Source: Corallochytrium limacisporum
Lineage: Eukaryota; Opisthokonta
Direction of reading: 5' to 3'
DNA length: 64,000 nt
Assembly (NCBI GenBank): GCA_002811645.1
Contig: PDIP01000034.1
Coordinates: forward strand, 96,278 to 160,277
The number at the start of each line of letters is the position of its first letter. Positions within the stretch are counted from its first letter, which is position 1. A program made the translations under genes and the position numbers. Below, piece by piece: positions 10,115 through 21,173 of the stretch. The notes under the pieces are model-generated. The model had not been told where the DNA came from, did no database searches, and saw nothing but the letters and a program-made list of their open reading frames with translations.

Positions 10115-11498
10115 ATGTCTGCGCCGAGAACGAACACTCAGACTGCGATCTACACCGTACCGCTGCGGAACTTGGGCTTCCAGATCACTGATCGCAAGCG
10201 ACATGGACTGATGGCGGATAAAGAAGTCGCAGAATGGACAGTTGTTAATGAAGTAGGTGAAAACATATGAAACTTAAGGTCTTGTGTACGGATCATAATC
10301 CCACTAACACCAAACTCAACCCACCAGAAACAATCGGCACTGACCGGCGCTCTCGAATGGTCTCGTGATATGTTCTTCTTAACGGTGATGCCCACACCTA
10401 TTGCCAGTGATGCTAATCTTAATCTCATCCATCCACCCCATATTTCAACAAAAAAGGCACATCGAACACTTCAAGATGCCCAGAAAGTTGCCGTTCCGCA
10501 TCAGATGCAATTGCCTATCAGAGACAGTTGGCGTGTTGTGAAACCACTGATGGTTGGAAAAGACGGAAAGAAGCAGATCGCTCTGGTCACCGTCGTTGTT
10601 GAACCAGTCATTACTGATACTGACTACAGGATTCATCAAATTCATGTACCTATAGTCAATATCTACGCCCCTCACTGGATACGTCGTGAGCGGCACGCGT
10701 CCTATGGAATCAAAGTCAATCCCTGGCAGGAACATGTCTTCATGACGTTTGGCTCAGATGGATCCGTCAAAATTTCCAAACCAAAGGAATATCAAGAACT
10801 GTCTGATTCTGAAGATCCTGATACTGAACTGGTTCCAGGGAATGGTAACACAGCCGACGACACCGGCCCTGACGGTACCAATTGTCCAACAAGCCTTGGA
10901 CAATTCAATGTCCGAGAAATCCTACAGCAAGATTCTGCGGACGTCATCAATCTGATTGACCCCCAATGCGCACGAAAAGCCGTCCAGATGATCTTCAATG
11001 CTCCCACCGACGAGACCAACCGCTTCATGACAGCACTTGATCAGTACCTATTTCCTCCGCGCGTTCGGCAGACATCCAAGCTCTACGACAATATCTCTCG
11101 TGACCCAAAGTTCCGTTCCCTGCTCGAATCCACCATCGTTGAGCTGCGCATGCTGCTCCTGAGCGTACCGTTCGAGGCGAATGTTGGCGGTGATTTTTGC
11201 TGGAGAATGCCACCACTGCCGTCGAGCCAAACAGAAGAGCCCGCCCACCCCCCTGTTGTGCCCGCGGCACGTACAGCAGGAGGGAATTCGCTTTGCTCCT
11301 GGTGGGGAGGGCGCGAATGACTCTGGCAGTGCTGCGAATCCATCGTGGCAAGGGTGGACAGGTGGTGCCCACAAGAGCACGCCCTTTGTATGGGTACTCA
11401 AGAAGGTCCTATCCGATGTTAATTTACCACCACAGGATCAGCTCTTCGAAATTGCGATTATGGTTTTTAGGAGCTTTTTTCAGAGCATATCCGAATGA
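10115..11498 (+). CDS. Spliced gene, unknown 398-residue protein (model)
   Basis: Proposed model: exon 1 10115-10252, intron 10253-10327 (GTAGGT...CCACCAG, 75 nt), exon 2 10328-11164, intron 11165-11276 (GTACCG...GTACAG, 112 nt), exon 3 11277-11498. All junctions keep frame. The first intron is well supported: the ATG at 10115 opens a protein-like exon in the same phase as the long downstream ORF. The second is inferred because the ORF drifts into Pro/Trp-rich nonsense after 11165, while another frame becomes protein-like (TPFVWVLKKVLSDVNLPP) up to 11498. An acidic linker (SDSEDPDTEL) divides a beta-rich N-terminal half (IALVTVVVEPVITDTDY) from a helical C-terminal half. I recognise no domain. 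If intron 2 is wrong, the ORF ends at 11320. Confidence 0.55.
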
Positions 11499-11594
11499 AC
11501 CAGTGTTGAGCAAGGCCCACAGCATATGTCTTAGGGAACAACAATTAGAGAAACAATACAGCACGATTCCGGCCGTGCAGGCACGGATGGGCCT

Positions 11595-12425
11595 GTGCAT
11601 TTACGTAGGGTCCTTGTCGGAGAACATGGGAACAAACTTCTTGTGACTTACAGAGAGTCACCCGCTGTGTCGGGAACCGGGACAGGCGGCATCTCTGTCA
11701 GTGTGCGGGAGTTGCCAGGCGGCAACGTCCGTCCTGGTCTGTCCACATTGGTGATCATCGCCACAGTGATTGGAACTGTCATCGCCGTCTGTACGCCACA
11801 AGCAGGGCGGGCCATTGTCGATATCATTAGAACAGAGATCGAGTCCGTCGCTGGCGACGGCTCCCTACCGATCGTCACCATCGTGGCCACAGCGATGCTG
11901 CTCTTGGTCCTCGCCTATGTCAGTCTTGCAAGGCGTCGCCCAGCCCTGACCACAACCATCACCTTACCCACAGATCGCAACGATCTGATTGTGCGCAATG
12001 GTCGAAAGGCCACACGGATTCCCCTCTCTGCTGTGCACGGTGTGGCAATTAACGAAGTCTACCACCGGCTTGCTATCGTTTCGGTGGGTATGCTTAGCCT
12101 GTATCTCAACGGGGACGACAAAGAGCGATGGGAGGCAATCGCCACTGAAGAACAGCCGCAGATTAATATTCTCTCCGATCTCTGGACGCTGCGGCCCTTC
12201 TTTGAGGAGAGTACCGAAGTCAACAGCAACATCTCGCGACGTCCGTTGGCTACCAAAATTGACGAGGAAGAAGATCACGTCCCGGTTCCTCTGTTTTGGG
12301 GCATGGGCCTGCCCCTGGATGCGCTTCGCGCCCTGATGTCCTTACTCGGATCTGCTGTTGAAGCGCGAAAGCAGCAATTGGAACGACAACAGTCACTGTC
12401 ACAAGTGAAAAGGGGACGGCCATGA
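11595..12425 (+). CDS. PIGH: PIG-H homologue, GPI-GlcNAc transferase subunit (5' end unresolved)
   Basis: PIG-H/GPI15 is an ER membrane subunit of the GlcNAc transferase that starts GPI-anchor synthesis. Two hydrophobic segments (STLVIIATVIGTVIAV and IVTIVATAMLLLVLAYV) precede the conserved cytosolic block. There, RNGRKATRIPLSAVHGVAINE matches the PIG-H pattern of a hydrophobic patch, then a V-x-INE motif, and ILSDLWTLRPFFEE matches the family end. The tail is a basic extension. The frame is open back to a stop at 11532 but has no ATG before the membrane segments: position 11595 is GTG. A short upstream exon (for example from the ATG at 11587) or a non-AUG start is possible. Converges on the kinase gene. 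Confidence 0.65.
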   Translation: MHLRRVLVGEHGNKLLVTYRESPAVSGTGTGGISVSVRELPGGNVRPGLSTLVIIATVIGTVIAVCTPQAGRAIVDIIRTEIESVAGDGSLPIVTIVATAMLLLVLAYVSLARRRPALTTTITLPTDRNDLIVRNGRKATRIPLSAVHGVAINEVYHRLAIVSVGMLSLYLNGDDKERWEAIATEEQPQINILSDLWTLRPFFEESTEVNSNISRRPLATKIDEEEDHVPVPLFWGMGLPLDALRALMSLLGSAVEARKQQLERQQSLSQVKRGRP

Positions 12426-12727
12426 TTGACCAACAGCTGGGTGAGACGCAGGAAACACTCGAACCGGACCGCGGCATCTAAATTAGTTTGATTACTCTAT
12501 TCTTTCGGGGTATAGTTTACTTCTAATCTATGATTGTTGGGGACAATCTTCTTTGCTCACTCACACACTTTCTCTCTCGCTCTCTCTCTCTCTCTCGCTT
12601 TCCAAAAACAAAATACAAACATCAGAGACAAGGACAATCACGACCGGCAAGTGGTACCAACTATGTTGGTACCAACGGAAAGAATGATTTTGACAACATC
12701 AGGGTAACTGGGTACGATAATTTCCAT
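12426..12727. repeat. Convergent spacer with a CT microsatellite
   Basis: Between PIG-H and the kinase stop. A (CT)n tract with one or two interruptions lies at about 12571-12598, and a palindromic GGTACC pair (TTGGTACC-type) at about 12651-12676. Confidence 0.6.
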
Positions 12728-15700
12728 TCAAGAATTTGCCACCCGGTTCATCTGCCGCCTAACTGATAATGGACTCTTCGTAACGTCGTGGAGCTGGAAC
12801 CGTGGGTTTAGCATGTCGTAGGCATGGAATGTCTCCGCAATTGCGCGGGGAATGTCTGTGCCCCGCAGCATATTCGGCGTCTGCAGCGGTGGCAATTCTT
12901 CGTCTCCGACCAGCCCAACGGCTCCGGTGAGCACTTCCTCTGCTGCCGGCAGACTCGGTGTCGCAGGCCGGCCGTCGTCCCCAGGAGCAAAAGCGGCAGA
13001 GAACGCGGACGACGACTTCTTCAACAATGCGGGATGGAGAAGGGTCGACGCCGCCGCCGGGGGAATAGTGAGGGACCCCCTGGTGGATGCGCTCTTTTCC
13101 CTTGCCGCCGCTCCAGCAACAGAACCGATGTTGGCGGGCGTCACCGTTCTCGTACTGTCCGTGGATGGGCGTTCCAGGACTCCTGTCATGGTGGTGCCAG
13201 TATCCAGCTGCTCCTCGTCCAGCTTTTCAAGCGACGACCGCGGTGTTTGCGGTGCTGTGCAGTGCTGTACCAGCCACGGATGACGCAGGGTTTGGAAGAT
13301 AGTCCAGCGGTCGCTGGGGGCATGGTTGTAGGTGCCATGCTGGTGTTTTAGCAGGCTGCTTTCGTGTGTGTGGTCCATCTGCAGGAGGGTGAGGATGAAA
13401 TCCTTCGCACTGTCACTAACCATGGACCAGTCCTCTTCTGGGAATGTCACTTCGCCAGCCTTGATTGCCTGCATGATCTCGCCCGGGTTGCTGCGCATGG
13501 ATTGCATCGCTGACGAAGCCAAGCTGCCGCCACCAACACCACCCGCCCCACCGTGCTGCTCGTTCGCAAGCATCTCCTCCTCTTGCCAGGCGCTGCCCCG
13601 GAACCGCTCCTGGCACTGGAGTTGGGCCTTATTGCGGAAGGGCGGGTATCCGCAAAGCAATGTGTACGTAATCACTCCGAGGGACCACAGATCACAGGCC
13701 TCGAATGCCATTGCCGCCTGTTCGGCAATGTCACCTATGAGTGCCGGATGCAGAGGCGATGATCCCAGGCCCAGGCTAAGCCCAAAGCCGTCCTTGCCGC
13801 CTGCACCGTCCGCACCAGTACCGGCACCGTGGTGCGGTAGAGGGTGCTCAAGATCCTTCGCAAATCCGAAGTCGGCAATCTTCAGGTCCGCGTCCGCGGC
13901 GTTGCTCTCAAAGATCAGATTCTCTGGCCGTAAGTCACGGTGAGCGACGCCGCAGCGGTGCATATGTCGAACAGCGCGCGCGATGCGGTCAACGAGCTGC
14001 GCCGCGATGGCTTCCGTAAAGTGTGCCGACTGCAGACCGCGAATGCGGTCAAAGAGATTGGGTCCCTTGAGCAGTTCAGTGAGAATGTAGACATGGAGCT
14101 CGTCCTCCATTACGTCCACGAGTTTGACAATGTTGCGATGCCCCTGGCACCGATTGAGCATTTCGACTTCATGGTAAGGATCATCGGTATCCGCGCAGTT
14201 GCGCTTGGCCCGAAGCTTGCTCACAACCTTCACTGCGTAGTCCTGACCTGTACGCCTATCTGTCGCGCGATAGCATGTGCTGAACACGCCAGAACCAATG
14301 GGCGTCGGGTGGATCTTGTAGCGTTCGAGGAAGGGAGACGCAAGGTCGATGCACTCTTCGTGCTCACCCTCCAGCATAAGGCTGCCACGACGCTGGTGGG
14401 CGCGATCGCCACACTCTTCTGCGACAACAAGCATGTCGTCATTGTCATTCTCATTGGTGCTGCCTTTGAGTCCAATGCCGTCCCCTTCCGCTCGAGCCAG
14501 CAGAGCAACCTGCGGATGTTTCAGCGGTGTCATGGGGGCACTGCCGTTCTGTTGTGGCCGCTGCTGTCCTTCCGCCGACTCCTCCTGCAACGCTTGCGGA
14601 GCGTCGCTCACGTTCTGTTTCTGTTCCTTCTCCACACTCACGGTGACAACATCCATTGCTGCTGCTGCCGGGTCCCGTGTCAGTTTGCTGCCAGGCGGAA
14701 GTCGTGCTGTCGTGGTCGTCTGTGGCTGTTTCTTCACAGGCAGGGAATCCTCTTCGTCCATAGCGTCCGTTCCCGGCGCGTGCGCCTGTAGTCTGCTCTC
14801 GAATTCATCCCGTTCGTCATCCGTGGATCCTGACTGGGAAGCTGCTGCAGACCCGAGCCCGACACCAACCGCGTTCTCCTGGAAGAGAATGGCCGGAGCC
14901 ACAAAGCTGAAACCTTTGAATAGTTTCCGCGTGGCTTCTTCGCGGTTGCTGCGGATCGGACCGCCGCTGTTTGAAGCCAACGTCTGACCCAGCTGCGCTA
15001 TCGACGTATAGCTCGGGTCGAAAGCAGGTGGCTCCCCAACGCCGTCCGCAGCTTCTGTCAATGACACTTCGCGGCTGAACCGCCCGCTGATGCTCTCTCG
15101 CGTGGGGCTATTAATTGGCTGCATGGAGGTAAAGTACGGATCAAAGTTGGCGGTGTCCACTTCGTTCTCCAGCTCTGGATTGAATGGGGGATCCATCTCA
15201 CGAGCATAGAGTGTCTCCCAGTCGATGGGACGGAAGAACGCGTGCTCTTTTATGGCAAGAGACCCCGCTGGGCCGCCTCCCAATCGCTCATCCGGATTGT
15301 GAGTGAGCAAGCCACGCAGCAGGGCAGTCAACTCCACCGAGAAGAAGTCCGGGTACGGTACTGCAGAGCAGAGGATCTGCTCCATAAGCTCCTTTTTGGA
15401 CCGATTGTCCTCGTCCCGGCGGCTGAATGGCGGTGTGCCATTCACTAGTTCGTAGAGAAGGATGCCCAGGGACCACCAATCAGCGCTCTTGCCATGACCC
15501 GTCTCCTCGATCACTTCGGGTGCCATGTACTCCAGCGTGCCGCAGAAGGACGTGGCGCGCCTGCTTCGCCCGTGCACGTGTTCTTTGGACAGACCAAAGT
15601 CAGTCAATTTGACGTGCCCATACCGGTCCAGGAGAATGTTTTCTAGCTTCAGGTCGCGGTAAATGATCCCGTGGTCGTGCAAATTCTCGAGCGCAAGCAG

Positions 15701-17689
15701 GACCTCCGCGACGTAGAAGCGAGCCTCCGACTCGGACAGGCACTGCTTACGGTGCAGCAGATTAAACAGCTCGCCCCCACTACAGTACTCAAGGATCAGA
15801 TACAGTTTCCCACCGGTCTGGAACGCGTAATAGAGGGACACAATAAATGGGTGCCTGATGGCTTCCAAGATGTTTCGTTCTGCCAGTGTACGCTGCAGAA
15901 TCTTCTTGTCGTAAATGATAGTGGCCTTCTTCAGTGCCTTCATCGCAAAAATCCGACCGTTCATGTGCCCGTACTTCTTGCGGACGAGGAAGACCTTAGC
16001 AAACGCCCCGGTTCCCAGCACTTTCAGCAATTCAAAATCCGCTGGTCCGATCTCTTCTGTGGGCCGTTCCGTGAGGTTCTCCGAATGGATCTCGCGCCGC
16101 ACGACGCGCGGGGAGGGACTTCGGCTCACTGTCGTGGCTTCTTCCTTGCGCAGGGCGTTGAGAGCGAGGGACGCCGGTCTTTGTCCGTTCCGGATACCAC
16201 CATCCGGTGTCAAAGGTTTGCCGTCGTCGGTGTTCTGCTTCGACCGCCGTGGGGAGAGCTTGAGCTTTAGTGTTGTACTCCGACCGCGTGCCGTCGTCTC
16301 TTCGTCGTTCATTCTTCCGTCGTTGCTGCCGTTGTTTCCGACAGGCCTGACCGAGTTTGATTTGACCTCCCGGCCTGGCATTGCAATGGGTGGTACTGCT
16401 GTCTCCGTCTTCGTCGGCGAAGGCGGGACATTCTCGTCCCTAATCCTCTGCGCGGCCGCATACAGCGAAGCCGCCGTGAGCTCGCTCGGTGCTTGTTCGT
16501 CCGCATCAACGTCAACAAAGTCCGCGTCGTCATCATCATTGTCCACAATCGTTTCGGCCGTCTCCAGCCGGCGCACGGCTTTCTGCTGACCTCCGCCGCT
16601 GCTGCCCGTGCTTGGGATGCTACCCGCGCCGTTGTAGACGCCAGGGGTCACGGACGCGCTGGTCGTCATTGTGGAAATGCTGGAATCACTAGGCGGAGCA
16701 TGATGGGGTTCCACGATATTGGAGGGCGCATTGTGTTGGAGTCTACTATCCTGCTGCTGATTGTGCTGGGATAATGATGCAGTCGAGGAGGCCGAATCCA
16801 TTCCCAGTAACGATCCGCGCGACACCGCAGCTCCAGGGATAGTCCTGGGCATTGATGACTTTTGAGTCTGTGCGGAGGTGCGCAGACCTCCGGAGCCCGG
16901 CGCTGACGACGAAAACTGCTGTCCCGCAGCCGCTCCGAAAGTCCGTGAACCCGCGCTGAGTCCGGAATCATTCAGCTCGGCAATCTCGTCCTCGTCCTCC
17001 TCCGGAACGAGCGGGTAGCTTCGTGGACTGCGCGTGGTCACGTCGAATGAATTACTCCGCGCACCTGAGCGATGGAATCGGTAGCGCTTAACGTTGGGAG
17101 ACATGGCCATCATGTCACTGCTGCCCGCATTGCTACCCAAACTACCGACCGGATGCATGCCTGTGCTGACAGTGCTGCCCGCGTTACTGTGTTCGTCGTC
17201 GGACCGTCCGTGGTCGCTGCCAGCGAGTCCTTGACGGTCAAACATCCCGTCGGAACCAAACGCACCACTGTACGCCACCGCTGCAATCTGCATGCTCATC
17301 ATCCCTCCGTCGCTGCTCTTACGTTTCCGTGGGCTGCTCACACCGGACATAAACGAGCTGACGGATACTGCGTCACCTTGGCTGGCTTGGCGGCCGTAGA
17401 TGCCGAGAAGTGGTCCTCGTGGGGCGCCGGCGCCGAGCAAGCCTCTACCACCGCCGCTGGCAACGCTGCTGCGGTCATCAAAGTCATCCATTGCCGAGCC
17501 CCCGCCGGAATCACCTGTGTACGACTGCCCGGCGCTCTGCAGCGAATCGTAGCGCTGGTGGGTGGCCCTGGACTGTTGGATATCGCCGTGGTTGACTGGA
17601 GACAAGGCAGGCTGGCCAAGCATTTCGTCCATGGGACTCTGCACCTGGCCGTACGCCTCCTGCTGCTGCTCTTCTTGTGCGCTAGCCAT
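12728..17689 (-). CDS. MSK/RSK-family double protein kinase with degenerate C-terminal kinase
   Basis: 1,653 residues, about twice human MSK1. A low-complexity N-terminal region (about 1-550, Ser/Gly/Gln-rich) precedes an AGC kinase domain (about 553-820). That domain has Gly loop LGTGAFAKV, IIYRDLKLENILL, TDFGLSKE and activation loop SFCGTLEYMAPE. An AGC tail (NFDPYFTSM) and the MSK/RSK hydrophobic-motif linker FKGFSFVAPAILF follow; the PAIL end is MSK-like rather than RSK-like. The second, CaMK-type domain (about 1126-1473) keeps the ATP lysine (YAVKV), the HRD aspartate and DFG. However, HRDLKPEN is HRDLRPEN, and no FTLHYAAPE-like activation segment is seen between DFG and DLWSLG. A Gly-rich stretch sits there instead. 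In animals MSK and RSK act downstream of MAP kinases. Single exon. Confidence 0.85.
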   Translation of the reverse strand: MASAQEEQQQEAYGQVQSPMDEMLGQPALSPVNHGDIQQSRATHQRYDSLQSAGQSYTGDSGGGSAMDDFDDRSSVASGGGRGLLGAGAPRGPLLGIYGRQASQGDAVSVSSFMSGVSSPRKRKSSDGGMMSMQIAAVAYSGAFGSDGMFDRQGLAGSDHGRSDDEHSNAGSTVSTGMHPVGSLGSNAGSSDMMAMSPNVKRYRFHRSGARSNSFDVTTRSPRSYPLVPEEDEDEIAELNDSGLSAGSRTFGAAAGQQFSSSAPGSGGLRTSAQTQKSSMPRTIPGAAVSRGSLLGMDSASSTASLSQHNQQQDSRLQHNAPSNIVEPHHAPPSDSSISTMTTSASVTPGVYNGAGSIPSTGSSGGGQQKAVRRLETAETIVDNDDDDADFVDVDADEQAPSELTAASLYAAAQRIRDENVPPSPTKTETAVPPIAMPGREVKSNSVRPVGNNGSNDGRMNDEETTARGRSTTLKLKLSPRRSKQNTDDGKPLTPDGGIRNGQRPASLALNALRKEEATTVSRSPSPRVVRREIHSENLTERPTEEIGPADFELLKVLGTGAFAKVFLVRKKYGHMNGRIFAMKALKKATIIYDKKILQRTLAERNILEAIRHPFIVSLYYAFQTGGKLYLILEYCSGGELFNLLHRKQCLSESEARFYVAEVLLALENLHDHGIIYRDLKLENILLDRYGHVKLTDFGLSKEHVHGRSRRATSFCGTLEYMAPEVIEETGHGKSADWWSLGILLYELVNGTPPFSRRDEDNRSKKELMEQILCSAVPYPDFFSVELTALLRGLLTHNPDERLGGGPAGSLAIKEHAFFRPIDWETLYAREMDPPFNPELENEVDTANFDPYFTSMQPINSPTRESISGRFSREVSLTEAADGVGEPPAFDPSYTSIAQLGQTLASNSGGPIRSNREEATRKLFKGFSFVAPAILFQENAVGVGLGSAAASQSGSTDDERDEFESRLQAHAPGTDAMDEEDSLPVKKQPQTTTTARLPPGSKLTRDPAAAAMDVVTVSVEKEQKQNVSDAPQALQEESAEGQQRPQQNGSAPMTPLKHPQVALLARAEGDGIGLKGSTNENDNDDMLVVAEECGDRAHQRRGSLMLEGEHEECIDLASPFLERYKIHPTPIGSGVFSTCYRATDRRTGQDYAVKVVSKLRAKRNCADTDDPYHEVEMLNRCQGHRNIVKLVDVMEDELHVYILTELLKGPNLFDRIRGLQSAHFTEAIAAQLVDRIARAVRHMHRCGVAHRDLRPENLIFESNAADADLKIADFGFAKDLEHPLPHHGAGTGADGAGGKDGFGLSLGLGSSPLHPALIGDIAEQAAMAFEACDLWSLGVITYTLLCGYPPFRNKAQLQCQERFRGSAWQEEEMLANEQHGGAGGVGGGSLASSAMQSMRSNPGEIMQAIKAGEVTFPEEDWSMVSDSAKDFILTLLQMDHTHESSLLKHQHGTYNHAPSDRWTIFQTLRHPWLVQHCTAPQTPRSSLEKLDEEQLDTGTTMTGVLERPSTDSTRTVTPANIGSVAGAAAREKSASTRGSLTIPPAAASTLLHPALLKKSSSAFSAAFAPGDDGRPATPSLPAAEEVLTGAVGLVGDEELPPLQTPNMLRGTDIPRAIAETFHAYDMLNPRFQLHDVTKSPLSVRRQMNRVANS

Positions 17690-18528
17690 GGTTGCTTTCT
17701 TGTTTCTTTAACTAGATTTCCTGTAGATCTGTACCGGGTTCCCGTAAAAAAGTATGAGTCTTTTGTCGGTTCTCTCTCTCGGTTTTTTTTACTGTGTCCG
17801 AATCCGGTCAGGGCCTGATCTGCATGTCTGACCTGAAAGGGCACCTATGTCAGATATCCTAGCCACCTGTTTGATCCCAAATACACGGCTCGAATATTCT
17901 CCTGCTTCCCTACCGACTCCTTTGTGACAAAGAAAAGGTTCCTTCAATATTGACCAAAACTCCCTATATCCTTCTTGGTTCACCCGATGGACCTGGAACC
18001 AGTGAAAAAAGAAACAACGAATCCGAACCTGCAGATGTTGCTTTCTCGTCTATTGTATCTCCCGTGGGGCTTGGTTGATCAAATGCTTGCGCTTTACGGT
18101 TTCAATTACTTCTTTCCGCTATTAACACAGAATGCTTTCCAGATCTAAAGCGAAACTGCGAACAATAGGGATGTATTGGTGGCCAATCAACTTGGTGGTT
18201 CCTTCGTTTCCCGACCTCCCGCGTCCAAAGTAGCACATCCGTCTTCTGAGCATTCGCGGAGACGCGGCACACCCTACCAATATGTGTCAAAAAGCCGATC
18301 TTTCTTTAATTTCTTGGGATCATTAGTCAGAAGATGATATCCAGACCATGACTCATGACCACTGTCACTGTGGACGGCATCAAAGAACCAACAAACAGTG
18401 AAGCCCCAAGGGTTGCACCGAAACACTCCCGGCCAACACGAGTGTCCTGCACCAGGACAGCCGCGCCCATCGCATCAGCAACGAGCCGCAAGGAAAAAGA
18501 TCCCGTCAAAGTTGCGAGTGAAAATATA

Positions 18529-18660
18529 AGGCGGAGAGAGACTGAGAGAGAGAAAGAGAAAGAGAGAGAGAGATATGAGAGACGGAGAGACTGAGAGACT
18601 GAGAGAGGAGGGGGGGGAGAGGAAGAAAGGGAGGGGGGAGAGAGGAGGGGGGAGAGAGGG
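18529..18660 (+). repeat. Purine (GA/GGGA) tract
   Basis: Near-continuous purines on the + strand: GAGA repeats, then GGGGA/GGAGA runs. The opposite strand is polypyrimidine. Confidence 0.85.
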
Positions 18661-19015
18661 TTGACAGCAAGGGAGAGAACCCAACCCAACCCTCCCGCCC
18701 CAAAGGCGAAGTTCGTGCTAGCGAAATGGCACAGGAAAGAGTGTCTTGTCGGTCAGGGAGGTGGCGCAGTGGCTTGGTGGCGACAAGTTTTTGTGTGTTC
18801 TTTCTTTTTTTCGTTTGTTCGTTTTGCACTCTCAGTCAAAAGAAAGAAAAAGCAAAGTTTTAGTTCCTGTTAAACTCCCGCGGAGAGAGAGAGAAAAAGA
18901 GTCCGCACTCTTTCAAGCGGTGCGGAGCCATTGCCAAAAAAACGCAACTTTTCCCGTGCCATTTTTCCCTTACTTTCCTTCGTTTTGAATGTTCCTTTTT
19001 TTTCCTCTTTGTCCT

Positions 19016-19135
19016 AACCCCCCTCCTCCTCCTCTCTCTCTCTCTCTCGCTGAGAGTCTCTCTCCCCGATCTTTTTGTCCTTGCTCTCTCTCTCTCTGTC
19101 TCTCTCTCCCTCTCTCTCTCTCTCTGATCTGTCCT
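19016..19135 (+). repeat. CT-rich microsatellite tract
   Basis: Repeated CTCTCT stretches broken by a few G residues; the mirror image of the purine block 400 bp upstream. Confidence 0.85.
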
Positions 19136-20035
19136 GCCCTGCTTCACTTCTCGATCCAAAAAGCCTTCTTCCTTTTTTTTCCTTGTGTGTGTGTGTGTGT
19201 GTTTTTGTTGCGTGTTGTTTTGCGCGTGTTGTGTGTCCGTTCTGGCCTCCCCGATCCTTTTGACTCATCCATCATCCAATCCCTAGCGTGCGATTAGTGT
19301 CCCGGTTGTCCGCTGTCTTTTGTGTGTCACTGGGGTCTGTCTGCTCGCTCCGCCCCCCCCCCCTCCTTCTCCCTTTGACTCCGTCTCCCTGGGTTTCCCC
19401 CCCCCTCCCCTCCCTCTCTCTCCCTTCCTTCCCCGGGGGCGGCTCTGGACGGCTTTTTCCTTTTCCTCTCCCACCGCCAGCGAGCGCACCAGTTCCCCCC
19501 CCTCTCTCTGCTGCGGCTGCTGCGGCCTTGCCTCTCTTGCCCTACACACACACCTAAAAAAAAAGCTCGTGCCTTTTTGGCCACTGCTCTTTTCCTCGGT
19601 GTTTCTACCCCTCCTTCTTCCCGTCCTTGGCTACCACCACCAACGGTGCCACGGCGGTGGTGGTTGGTGCGGGTTTTTGAGGTTGGGCAGGAACAAAGAA
19701 AGAAATCAAAGAGAAAGAAAAAGATGGGAAGTGCAGTAGTAGTGGTAGAGGGTGGTTAAGAGTGGTTGGTACGCGGGCGGGTGTGTGTGTGTGGATGGGC
19801 CCAGAGCAGCAGCAGACATGCGCCACACAGAGAGGGGGAGAGACAGTGAGCGGCCGAGAACATGCGTGACACACAACAAAAAAAAATCTCAGGTGTTATG
19901 TTTCAGTCAGTTTAGTGTTTTCTTGGGGGCAGGGGGAGGAGAGAGAGGGAGGGACGTGCGAGAGCAAAGGAAGGGGGAGGGCGGGGGGGAATCGACGGGA
20001 ACTTGTTAAGCACGAGCCGGAGGATCTAAGAGAGA

Positions 20036-20040
<5 letters not shown>

Positions 20041-20068
<28 letters not shown>

Positions 20069-20069
20069 G
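20041..20069 (+). repeat. (CT)n microsatellite
   Basis: About 14 uninterrupted CT units. Confidence 0.9.
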
Positions 20070-20335
20070 ACAATTCACCAGGCAGTTCAGTATTGACGTG
20101 CAGGCAAGAAGAGAGTACTGGGCAAAAGAAGGGGGGGGCCTGAGATGCTGCTGCTGTCACGGCGCCGGTGGTTGTGTGTGGCTTTTTTCTTTGCCTCGAC
20201 CGGTTCAAGTCACCGCGCTGCCCTTTTCGGCACGAGCCTGTGCTTTTCGGGCTGACTGTTCCCTTGTACTCTGCACTGAAAAACTGCCCTCACTCTCCGT
20301 GTCCGTTCCACCGGGTCTTTCCGTTTGCTTTGCAC

Positions 20336-20351
20336 TCACACACACACACTC

Positions 20352-20383
<32 letters not shown>

Positions 20384-20388
20384 GTTTG
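20336..20388 (+). repeat. Compound (CA)n-(CT)n microsatellite
   Basis: A short CA run followed directly by two CT runs. Confidence 0.85.
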
Positions 20389-21173
20389 TAGCCTTCGCAA
20401 GAAAAGAGAGGGGGCTTGCGTGCTCCGTCTTTGGTTTTCCTGCGAGCGCCCGGGCGGAGTGTGCCTTTAATTTTTCTCTCGAAACTCCGGCTCCGCGGCA
20501 CCTTAAGCGTGAGTGGGTGGAGAACTGTGCGGTTTGCAACTCCCGCCTGTGCACCGCCGCGGTGGTCCAGTGAGTACGTGTTAATACGCCCACAGCAGGA
20601 CATCAGAACGGGCATGTAGGCATGGCATCCCAAACAATGACACAAACACAGAGGGAGCATCGGAAACGTACCATACACGCATGCAAACACACACACACAG
20701 AGTGACAGCGAACACCCCAGGGTAGAGATTGGAGCTGAGAAACCGGTTCCCAAGAAAACAAGGACACAGGGACGACGGAGGAGAGAGCACCGCAACACAC
20801 CGGTGACAACGAGAGGAGCATTCATTCTGCACACAGGAAAACCTTCACTGTTGTGTGTCTACGTGTGTGTGTGTGTGTATGTGGGAGAGAGTAGTGTGGG
20901 TGTGGAAGAAACGGTGGGAGGTGTCCCTTTTTGCTTTACCCCCCGTTGTGCAAGTGATGATGACAACACAGACAGGGTCGTCCTCCACTGCTTCCGTCCT
21001 TTCAACCAACCACCGCCAGCAGCAGAGGCAGCAGCAGCAGAGAGATGTGATCCTCCTCCACCACCCCCTCTTCGCCCGTTTTCGTTGGCCCCTTTGTGCT
21101 GTGTGGTACAGACACACCACCGCCACCTCCATTGGTTCCCATTTATTAACGAACTCCTTTACAAGAGGGACTT

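Noticed and set aside
13940-14791. 283-codon ORF opposite the kinase
   Set aside because: An antisense shadow of well-supported kinase coding sequence.
20205-20834. 209-codon minus-strand ORF
   Set aside because: Translation follows CT/GT repeats (Cys/Val/Ser/Arg/Glu runs) and has no protein-like domain.
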